Below, one piece after another: positions 1 through 5,218 of a stretch of 7,163 nucleotides of DNA. How positions within the stretch are numbered: position 1 is the first letter of the stretch; every line of letters starts with the position of its first letter. Position numbers and translations under genes: made by a program. The stretch lies in NCBI GenBank assembly GCA_945889365.1, contig CAMDBQ010000069.1, positions 1-7,163 on the forward strand, in the 5' to 3' direction. The notes beneath the pieces were generated by a model. The model had not been told where the DNA came from, ran no database searches, and saw only the letters and a program-made list of their open reading frames with translations. The DNA comes from Legionella genomosp. 1 (GTDB taxonomy: Bacteria; Pseudomonadota; Gammaproteobacteria; Legionellales; Legionellaceae).

Positions 1-76
1 TTAATACATTTAATATACATGTATCCTTGAAAGAATAAATGCTATTTGATTCAAATTATGCGTTATCTATTAAATT

Positions 77-378
77 GGTTCTGTCGCAAAAGTCAGGCTC
101 ATGTCTATAATTAGATCATTGAAACCGAGCAGGGGTATCCAATGATCAGTTTTAAACAACGCCATTTTAAAAAAGAGACGATTTTAATGCTGGTTTGCTG
201 GTACGTCGCCTACGCATTAAGCTATCGTGACATTGAAGAGCTGGCGTCAGAGCGTGGTCTGGAGGTTGATCACTCCACCATCAATCGCTGGGTCATTCAT
301 TACGCGCAGCAACTGGAAGAGACCCTCTGCAAGCACTATAAACGACTAGTGCCTCGCCTTGTTAATACGCTCCCTTAA
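77..378 (+). mobile_element. Truncated IS6-family insertion sequence, left end
   Basis: The element opens with GGTTCTGTCGCAAA at 77-90, which closely resembles the IS6/IS26 terminal repeat GGCACTGTTGCAAA. A transposase start follows 52 bp inside. No matching right-hand terminal repeat was seen downstream, and transposase similarity stops at about residue 70. What remains is therefore a one-ended relic that cannot transpose alone. The junction with foreign sequence lies near 350-380, next to a GC-rich hairpin. Confidence 0.8.
142..378 (+). pseudogene. IS6-family transposase, N-terminal fragment (78 aa)
   Basis: This is the DNA-binding start of an IS6/IS26-type DDE transposase. Residues 1-15 (FKQRHFKKETILML) and the helix-turn-helix region around residues 26-55 (ALSYRDIEELASERGLEVDHSTINRWV) follow the family pattern 'SYRelqEmlaERGv.vDHSTIyRWV'. 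Family members are about 230 residues long and continue into 'SWRxDETY', which holds the first catalytic Asp. Here the protein leaves the family after about KHYKRLV and stops at 378, so the whole catalytic domain is missing. An AGGGG stretch sits about 6 bases before the ATG. It is certainly nonfunctional as a transposase; it could at most act as a DNA-binding fragment. Confidence 0.85.
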
Positions 379-382
379 ACTC

Positions 383-406
383 CCGTCCCCGCCTTCGCGG
401 GGACGG
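383..406. repeat. Perfect 10-bp GC-rich hairpin
   Basis: CCGTCCCCGC (383-392), loop CTTC (393-396), then GCGGGGACGG (397-406), a perfect inverted repeat. No T-tract follows on either strand, so it is not a standard intrinsic terminator. Hairpins built on '(G)CCTTCGC' cores are a common style of dispersed palindromic repeat in proteobacterial genomes. The surrounding segment (about 379-530) is visibly more GC-rich than the rest of the window and carries no recognisable gene. It lies exactly where the IS6 fragment ends. Confidence 0.7.
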
Positions 407-557
407 CAAATCGTGGCTATGGACTCAAGCTGGGCGTGAGTTTCCTGACTGGTGGGTAATGATAAGGCCGCGGCGCGTAGGCGTTGGGGAGCAATGGTCA
501 ACACGGCCTAACAAGCTTAGATGAATTAATAGCCCTTCTAAAATTACACTCCCATCG

Positions 558-1559
558 TTATGTTAAAGATTGTTCCACGGCAGGTGGATACCTCACTTCG
601 TTCGGGATGACGTGGGTAGTTACGGTTTTTGCTTTAAAGAATGAAGTCTGTTTGTTTGTATGCGATTGCCAAAGTTCTGTAAATTCGTTGTTCAATTTTC
701 TGCGATTTAAGTATGTTAATCCAGCATCTTGTATTACTTTAAATATTCCTTGATGTGGTTTTGCAGTATGTTGATCTGGATTAAATGCTTCTGGGTGCCA
801 TTGAACAGCAATCATAGGCACGCCATGGATGGTTTCAAATCCTTCGACGCAGTAATCTGGATTTATCTGCAGTCCTTGGCGTGAATTTGGTGCAAGGTTA
901 TTATCTTTTACGCTACAAGCATTCACTTGAACATTTTTACTGATAAGTTTTGATTGGGGGTCAAGTGCCTGCCAATGGGTGCTGTTTACGGGTATATCTT
1001 GTATTGTTTCCGGCTGTTTAGACATTGCTTGCGCTAATAGGGTGCCTGCTTTAGGACGAACTCTGTGCAACATTTTATTATTACAAACCCCTGCACTGTC
1101 GGCACTCAATCGCGGCATTCCCCCGCCATAATTATGATCATTTACCTGAATCAGGTCGCCGCCATAAGCTTGCCATAAAGTCCATGATCCAGCACAAACG
1201 GCTAAAATAGGTTGTCCGCGATATATAGCTTTTCTGATTAATAAGGCTTCATTACCCAGACGTGCAGTGTGTGTGGGTGATTTTTGTTTATCGGACTCTC
1301 GGCTATAGCCTGGAATAAAAATAAACGCAGCATCGATGCCGTAATCATTTGCTTGCTCGGGTAAATTTTCATTGGCCGGCAGTCCGTATTTATTATTACC
1401 AGCACGATAGTTGATGTAGCTAGCCAGGGTGGTTGTGTCGGCATTGGGTGCAGCAATAGTGTTTGAAATCCAACCGGTCATTTTTCTTACTGCAAAGTGA
1501 TCGAAAAATGCACCTTTGCCGTGCCCATCTTCCCTATATGAAATACCAGTCACTTGCAT
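558..1559 (-). CDS. Class I glutamine amidotransferase-like protein, peptidase C26 / gamma-glutamyl-GABA hydrolase family
   Basis: A 333-residue protein with the marks of the C26 (PuuD-like) amidotransferase fold, which hydrolyses gamma-glutamyl amides. The nucleophile elbow is PILAVCAGSW with Cys122. The motif VNSTHWQAL (191-199) corresponds to the family 'VNSxHHQ' stretch, and VQWHPE (252-257) supplies His255 and Glu257 of the catalytic triad. Residues 73-85 (YGIDAAFIFIPGY) take the place of the usual 'DGLLLPGG' strand. The first ~70 residues are less typical. The start ATG at 1559 has AAGG about 6 bases upstream and a TATAAT box at 1601-1606. The amidotransferase domain ends near residue 285; residues 311-333 (HVIPNEVRYPP and flanks) are encoded by an intergenic palindromic repeat, so the original stop has probably been lost. 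An AroA-tail fragment lies just upstream on the same strand. The substrate is unknown. Confidence 0.85.
   Translation of the reverse strand: MQVTGISYREDGHGKGAFFDHFAVRKMTGWISNTIAAPNADTTTLASYINYRAGNNKYGLPANENLPEQANDYGIDAAFIFIPGYSRESDKQKSPTHTARLGNEALLIRKAIYRGQPILAVCAGSWTLWQAYGGDLIQVNDHNYGGGMPRLSADSAGVCNNKMLHRVRPKAGTLLAQAMSKQPETIQDIPVNSTHWQALDPQSKLISKNVQVNACSVKDNNLAPNSRQGLQINPDYCVEGFETIHGVPMIAVQWHPEAFNPDQHTAKPHQGIFKVIQDAGLTYLNRRKLNNEFTELWQSHTNKQTSFFKAKTVTTHVIPNEVRYPPAVEQSLT
575..625. repeat. Dispersed palindromic repeat overlapping the 3' end of the amidotransferase gene
   Basis: On the minus strand the stretch contains CCCACGTCATCCCGAACG followed by AAGTGAGG and ending CCGTGG. CCACG at 575-579 pairs with CGTGG at 611-615, and CCAC/GTGG gives an inner stem. 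'GTCATCCCGAACGAAGTGAGG' is a widely recurring intergenic repeat core, and its translation 'VIPNEVR' is a known give-away of repeat-derived peptide ends. It encodes roughly residues 311-328 of the amidotransferase. Confidence 0.6.
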
Positions 1560-1585
1560 AATTTACCTTGACATTAGATTTAGCT

Positions 1586-1762
1586 CTAATAATAAACATC
1601 ATTATAACATGTTATCTTTGCCCTAACACTGATCAAGCCGATTGCAAAATTTGGATGGCTTTTATCTATACATTCAGCACCAGTTATTAGTGTTGCACCG
1701 TTGGCTGCCAAAGCAGCAATAGACAGGGCCATTGCAATCAGGGCTGCCCCATCAAGCAACAT
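1586..1762 (-). pseudogene. C-terminal remnant of EPSP synthase (AroA-like), 58 codons
   Basis: Minus-strand frame from ATG at 1762 to TAG at 1586-1588. The peptide contains DGAALIAMALSIAALA, then GAECIDKSHPNF, then GLISVRAKI. This follows the end of 3-phosphoshikimate 1-carboxyvinyltransferase: 'DHRIAMALAIAALxAxG', 'xxxCVxKSxPxFFEDL', 'LGAKI'. The DHR motif has become DGA and FFEDL has become FAIGL, so the key substrate-contact residues are altered as well as the first ~370 residues being absent. In frame above the ATG there is a TGA. It is a relic, not an enzyme. It lies immediately upstream of the amidotransferase on the same strand, and the amidotransferase's TATAAT box falls within it. 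The two may once have formed a gene pair. Confidence 0.7.
1601..1606 (-). promoter_or_regulatory. Candidate -10 box for the amidotransferase gene
   Basis: Reading the minus strand, a perfect TATAAT lies about 40 bases before the start codon. No good -35 is seen at 16-18 bp; TTGATC lies 24 bp away, which is too far. A short palindrome AACATGTT (1606-1613) abuts the box and could bind a regulator. The site is embedded in the AroA remnant, so it may have arisen by chance. Confidence 0.35.
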
Positions 1763-1766
1763 TCAC

Positions 1767-1796
1767 TTGACGCTGCAGGTAGACTTACTCTACTAT
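1767..1796 (+). promoter_or_regulatory. Candidate sigma-70 promoter for the beta-barrel gene
   Basis: TTGACG at 1767-1772 and TACTAT at 1791-1796 are separated by 18 bp, each one or two bases from consensus. Transcription would start near 1803, leaving a leader of about 55 bases before the ATG at 1857. The downstream exported protein could be read from the same transcript. Confidence 0.5.
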
Positions 1797-1856
1797 AAAT
1801 TTCAACAAAAAATGCTAGGGTAGCTATTTTTTGATAAACTCGGACAAGGATGTCAA

Positions 1857-2648
1857 ATGCTCATAGATCGAACGATTTTTTCCTCGTGTTTATTCCTCTG
1901 TTCCTCCTTAGCTGCTGCTGGAACAATGGGTGTTTCTTCTGAAACTCCAACCGATTTACATGCGGTACTCACGGTCCAAGGCGGTTATGCGTCGATCAAT
2001 TCGAATGGTCATGTACAGCGCTTTATGGGTCCTGACAGCACTCTTTTTAATTACAGCCCCTCAGACACAAAGAATAACAAGGGTTTTGTTGGCCTTTTTG
2101 TGGGCGTCGAGCATATCGTGCCAACGCTATTGAGTTACCCTGCTCTAGTGCAAGCCGGCGTCGAATACAATGCATTTGGACAGGAAACGATTAAAGGACT
2201 AAACACGGTCGGCGTAGATGCGAGTTCGTCAACTCAATACACGTATCAATACAAGGTTAAAACACAGCAAATTTTAGGAGATATTAAATTACTCACAACC
2301 GTTCATGAGCTCTTCCACCCTTACCTGGAAGCTGGGCTCGGCATTGCAATCAACGATGCAAATACTTATCACGCCAGTACAACAGAAACTGGTAGTCTTA
2401 ATTTAACACCCACGTTGGCAAATCAAGGCAGCATTAGGACCAGCTATATTCTTGGTTTAGGATTAGATGCAAATCTAAACAAACATGTACGGCTGGGTCT
2501 AGGTTATCGATACAGTTATTTTGGCGCCGCATCGTTAGGCAATGGCTCCATTGCTGTTGGCACAAACCAAACTCCAGGTTTCTTTAATGTGCAAACATCT
2601 GGCTTGTACGCAAATCAGCTCATCGCTCATGCAAGTTTGATTTTTTAA
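1857..2648 (+). CDS. Outer-membrane beta-barrel protein
   Basis: A 263-residue exported protein of the small porin-like/OmpA-barrel type. Residues 1-22 form a signal peptide (hydrophobic core IFSSCLFLCSSLAAA, likely cleavage after AAA/AG). The mature part alternates polar and hydrophobic residues in about eight amphipathic strands, roughly at 35-46, 76-87, 96-108, 130-149, 152-164, 194-208, 210-224 and 250-263. It ends in Leu-Ile-Phe, the aromatic C-terminus used for insertion by the BAM complex. PYLEAGLGIAI and RLGLGYRYSYFG are typical of the Legionella/Coxiella 'outer membrane beta-barrel' families. AAGGA lies 6 bases before the ATG. The next gene follows 34 bp downstream on the same strand. 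No specific ligand or channel function can be read from the sequence. Confidence 0.85.
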   Translation: MLIDRTIFSSCLFLCSSLAAAGTMGVSSETPTDLHAVLTVQGGYASINSNGHVQRFMGPDSTLFNYSPSDTKNNKGFVGLFVGVEHIVPTLLSYPALVQAGVEYNAFGQETIKGLNTVGVDASSSTQYTYQYKVKTQQILGDIKLLTTVHELFHPYLEAGLGIAINDANTYHASTTETGSLNLTPTLANQGSIRTSYILGLGLDANLNKHVRLGLGYRYSYFGAASLGNGSIAVGTNQTPGFFNVQTSGLYANQLIAHASLIF

Positions 2649-2682
2649 TAGGTCTATTATAAATAACAAAGGAAGTGACGTT

Positions 2683-4071
2683 ATGATAAGAATTATGTGT
2701 TTTTTTATATCCTTACTCGCCAGCACAGCTGTCTTAGCTGGCAGCTTTAGCATCAATCCTTTGGGGGCGCTACCAACCACGATAAGACTTGGGGACACTG
2801 TTCAGGTCAAGTTTCTTGTCAAAAATCTGACGAAGAGCACACGCAGTGGCTATGTCTTGAGCCCACTACCTGCGAATGTACGACAAAGTGTTTCTTCAAC
2901 GTTTTGTAGTAATCCACTAAGCCTTAATGCCGGGGATTCATGTGTTTTAGCCTTTAATTTTACAGGCCCAGCGTCATTTGATTTCTCACTGTGCAACGGC
3001 GCGAGCTGCACGACAGCATCCGCGTCTATCGCACTGGCGACCCAAGCGACCACTAACCAGACCTTTCCATATGGGGCGGCCCCCAGCGGGAACGTATGTA
3101 CGTCCTCCGACCAGTATGCTACTCCAGAAACCATGCTAGGCTCATGGGCGATGCTTGATGCTGTTGCGATGGACATCGCTTCAGGAGAGCTTTCTTCGGC
3201 ATTTAGCAATAATGTCGTTTATGCCGTAGGTACAGCCGCTGTTGGAAACTACTACGGTTATTCAGGCTGTGGGGAGGGGTGTAACCAATTAAATGGCTAT
3301 TGCTTTGCTATGAAATTTACCAGTAAAACTGCTGGTCCTAAATACATGATTTTCCAATCAGTTAATACAGCAGCCAATCTTAATTCTTTTGATATTTATA
3401 TGGCAGGAGGAGGTGCCGGTAACTATCCTGACGAATGTAAAGTATTTTGGGGTACGGGTACTTCTGTTGACTGGAGTGCCCACATCAAAGACTCAAGCTG
3501 CTCAACGTATTTTGCTAATTTTACGCCGATCAACTCTCAATACTCCGTTACTTACAATGGAACACCACACCCAGCAAAGAGTACACTAAGCGATGCATGC
3601 GCCTTTGCCACGAGCAGTGGTTTCAATAGTGAAAACTTTACTGGCATTACCTTCGTTCCTGTTACCTGCCCTACTGCATTAACACAAGTTACCGGTGTTG
3701 CCTTGGCAAGTACAATAACAACGATAGGATCAGGCGTAAAGCTCATTCCTATTGCAGAACTAACGGAGTCATCGTTCACTGGAGGCACGCAGATTACCGG
3801 AGCGACAACAACTCAAATGCAGGACTGTAAAACACCCTCTTCAGGGTATTGCGGTAATGTGACATCTACCATCACAAACTATCAATCCTCTATTTCCGCC
3901 AGCGTAACCGCTCCTTTATTAACCAATGCTTATTGTTCCCAAAATCCAACTAAGGCCGGATTTTGCAGCTGGAATACGTGTGGTAGTGCGGGTAGTGATT
4001 ATTGTAATACGGATCAAAGCACATGCGCTGCATGCGGTGGTGGCTCGCAGTGGTGTGAGTGCGCCGGCTAA
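2683..4071 (+). CDS. Secreted GH45/expansin-fold protein with Ig-like N-domain and Cys-rich C-terminal module
   Basis: A 462-residue exported protein. Residues 1-20 are a signal peptide ending LAG. Residues ~21-120 look like an Ig-like beta domain (IRLGDTVQVKFLVKNLT, LNAGDSCVLAFNFTG). Residues ~140-340 match the double-psi barrel of glycoside hydrolase family 45: GYCFAMKFTS (205-214), SFDIYMAGGGAGNY (235-248) for the family 'HFDLxxPGGGVGxF', and ITFVPVTCPTALTQVTG (322-338) for 'xTFxxVxCPxxLxxxTG'. Asp237 is the conserved catalytic acid. The N-terminal family motif TRYWDCC with the catalytic base is not found; the nearest stretch is YYGYSGCGEGC (190-200). A Thr/Ser-rich linker leads to a tail (418-460) with eight cysteines, probably a disulfide-rich binding module. 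AAGGAA precedes the ATG by 8 bases. Its likely role is binding or loosening cellulose-like walls, for example of amoeba cysts; hydrolytic activity is uncertain. Confidence 0.75.
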   Translation: MIRIMCFFISLLASTAVLAGSFSINPLGALPTTIRLGDTVQVKFLVKNLTKSTRSGYVLSPLPANVRQSVSSTFCSNPLSLNAGDSCVLAFNFTGPASFDFSLCNGASCTTASASIALATQATTNQTFPYGAAPSGNVCTSSDQYATPETMLGSWAMLDAVAMDIASGELSSAFSNNVVYAVGTAAVGNYYGYSGCGEGCNQLNGYCFAMKFTSKTAGPKYMIFQSVNTAANLNSFDIYMAGGGAGNYPDECKVFWGTGTSVDWSAHIKDSSCSTYFANFTPINSQYSVTYNGTPHPAKSTLSDACAFATSSGFNSENFTGITFVPVTCPTALTQVTGVALASTITTIGSGVKLIPIAELTESSFTGGTQITGATTTQMQDCKTPSSGYCGNVTSTITNYQSSISASVTAPLLTNAYCSQNPTKAGFCSWNTCGSAGSDYCNTDQSTCAACGGGSQWCECAG

Positions 4072-4087
4072 TTACGGCAATCCGTAA
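4072..4087. other. Small hairpin immediately after the GH45-like gene
   Basis: TTACGG (4072-4077), loop CAAT, CCGTAA (4082-4087) begins right after the stop codon. No T-run follows, so it is more likely a 3' end-stabilising hairpin or chance than an intrinsic terminator. Confidence 0.3.
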
Positions 4088-4279
4088 ACCAGCAAAGGGG
4101 CGTTCGTCGGATTGGATGGATGCCCGATTGCTTATATAGCCCCTTAGCACATGAACCAGCCGTTAAGTATCATTTAAAATTTAGGCGGATCTATAGCTTG
4201 CAGGCATCCCTAACGATAAAGAAGCCCACAAAAAAAGGATCACCAGACGTTCGCGGAAACAACGGTGTTTTTTCTGAAA
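4088..4279. other. Intergenic stretch without recognisable gene
   Basis: Between the GH45-like gene and the antirepressor-like remnant. Short open frames exist on both strands but none shows a start with a ribosome site or a recognisable family pattern. A run of seven A (near 4230) and a run of six T (near 4268) are the only simple features. It is possibly the scar of earlier insertions. Confidence 0.4.
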
Positions 4280-4617
4280 TCAGTCATTATTTTTCTCTTC
4301 GATTGACTTTTGATGGATATCAATATAATTTTGTCGAGTGCCGACTTTCTTCCCTGTTTTTTTTCTAAATACTTACGCTCGTTGCCAGCCACTTCACCAC
4401 CGGCACGTGCTGCCCATTTATTCTGATTAAAGCCTTGAGCATCCTTGTTACGTGCAATCTCGGCAGTTGGTGCTTCACCTAGCATGGTAAAAATCAGCTC
4501 AAGATCAGTCATATGATCGCGTAGGTTCTCGCGGTTTTTCCATTCTTCGGTTAATTCACTCCGCACCTGAATGCCGCGCATGCGTTTTTCAATCCATGCG
4601 GCAGGGTAGCCTTTCGA
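4280..4617 (-). pseudogene. Antirepressor / DNA-damage-inducible (DinD/Bro-like) protein, C-terminal remnant with deletion and frameshift
   Basis: Read on the minus strand from about 4617 the peptide runs KGYPAAWIEKRMRGIQVRSE, then LTEEWKNR, then ENLRDHMTDLELIFTMLGE and GGEVAGNERKYLEKK. This is the C-terminal part of a phage antirepressor/DinD-like family ('WIxKRMRGIxVRxELTxEW ... KxENLRDHMTDLELI'). Three defects are visible. The N-terminal half is missing at the IS91 junction. The usual ~35-40 residues between WKNR and ENLRDHM are absent (junction near 4531-4539). A run of eight A on this strand (4357-4364) is one short: adding one A restores KKTGKKV and a continuation to a TGA at 4280, ending in IEEKNND. 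Without the shift the frame runs on into unrelated sequence to 4240. It is nonfunctional; family naming is approximate. Confidence 0.65.
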
Positions 4618-4618
4618 A

Positions 4619-5086
4619 TTGAAGACGCACTACAAAAACGGGACGACACACGTGGAATTGGAGCCGTTGGATTTCATTGCTCGACTGGCAGCCTTGGTGC
4701 CTAAGTCGCGGTTTCACTTGACCCAATTCCATAGGGTGTTTGCGCTGAACAGCTAGCACCGCGCTGCAGTGACGGGTGAGGGCAAAGACAAGCCACTTCC
4801 ATCAACAGTCACTCATGAGTTACCTGCGTCCGGTGAAAAGCGTCGTGGAAAAATGAGCTGGGCGATGCGACTAAAACGGGTGTTCAACATTGACGTCACG
4901 ATTTGTAGGCATTGCCAATGTGCCATGAGGATCATTGCGTGAATCGAAGAGCGTCAGGTGATTAACAAGATTCTGGATCACATCAATCGGAAGCAGGAAC
5001 CTTTGGCGTCCGTCATGGCAGGTACTGGCATTCGCGCACCACCCACTGACTACAGAGTCTTGGTCGCATTTGCCTCGTTCCTGTAA
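4619..5086 (+). pseudogene. IS91-family (Y2) transposase, C-terminal remnant with two in-frame stops
   Basis: One frame from TTG at 4619 to TAA at 5084-5086 gives 155 codons that follow the end of IS91/ISCR-type rolling-circle transposases: LKTHYKNGTTHVELEPLDF, IARLAALVPKSR, FHRVFALNS, then SWAMRLKRVFNIDVTICRHC. CRHCQCAM (a CxxC pair) and the 'IERxVIxKILxHI' helix are family hallmarks. TAG at 4754-4756 (expected Lys or similar) and TGA at 4940-4942 interrupt it, so it is decayed. The catalytic tyrosines and the N-terminal zinc ribbon lie in the missing part. Its left edge meets the antirepressor remnant at about 4618. A second copy in the same orientation starts at the right end of the window. 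Confidence 0.8.
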
Positions 5087-5116
5087 TAACACCCACATTT
5101 CTAAGGAGTTAACGAT

Positions 5117-5188
5117 GTGAGATTTTCATCGAGTTACGACATATTTGTTGCTATTTGTTTAGTAATCACATTTTTAGTCTATATTTAA
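5117..5188 (+). CDS. Possible 23-residue single-span membrane peptide
   Basis: GTG at 5117 is preceded by AAGGAG (5103-5108) with an 8-base spacer, close to ideal. The peptide has a short polar start (RFSSSYD) and then an uninterrupted hydrophobic stretch, IFVAICLVITFLVYI, ending at TAA 5186-5188. An alternative reading of the same ribosome site is ATG at 5115, which is followed at once by TGA, a start-stop pair. It lies between the IS91 remnant and the nitrilase-fold gene. It may be a real small protein, a leader peptide or chance; no family is recognised. Confidence 0.3.
   Translation: MRFSSSYDIFVAICLVITFLVYI
5174..5188 (+). promoter_or_regulatory. Tandem TTAG/TTAA signal upstream of the nitrilase-fold gene
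   Basis: TTAG at 5174 and TTAA at 5185 are spaced exactly 11 bp apart, in the form tTTAGTctA-TA-tTTAACatA. The Legionella PmrA response regulator is described as binding tandem cTTAATatT half-sites separated by 2 bp, which gives the same period. A clear -10 is not evident downstream. AT-rich DNA makes chance matches likely; the argument rests on the same arrangement ahead of the next gene. Confidence 0.25.
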
Positions 5189-5218
5189 CATAGATCCTTT
5201 TGAATTATAGGTCTTGTT

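Noticed and set aside
383..406. Intrinsic terminator for the IS6 transposase fragment
   Set aside because: The stem is perfect but no T-tract follows on either strand.
484..753. Plus-strand open frame of 89 codons over the end of the amidotransferase
   Set aside because: It starts at TTG without a clear ribosome site, runs antisense through the amidotransferase and the repeat, and shows no family pattern.
922..1772. Shared 11-mer CATTCACTTGA near 922 and 1760
   Set aside because: It is short, one copy is inside a coding region, and the flanks do not match; most likely chance.
2850..3209. Minus-strand open frame inside the GH45-like gene
   Set aside because: It is antisense to a well-supported exported protein; no start signal or family resemblance.
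4120..4368. Plus-strand open frame between the GH45-like gene and the IS91 remnant
   Set aside because: It overlaps the antirepressor-like remnant on the other strand, whose family match is much stronger; no ribosome site.
4871..5098. Minus-strand open frame over the IS91 remnant
   Set aside because: It is a shadow of the transposase frame on the opposite strand, where clear IS91 similarity is seen.
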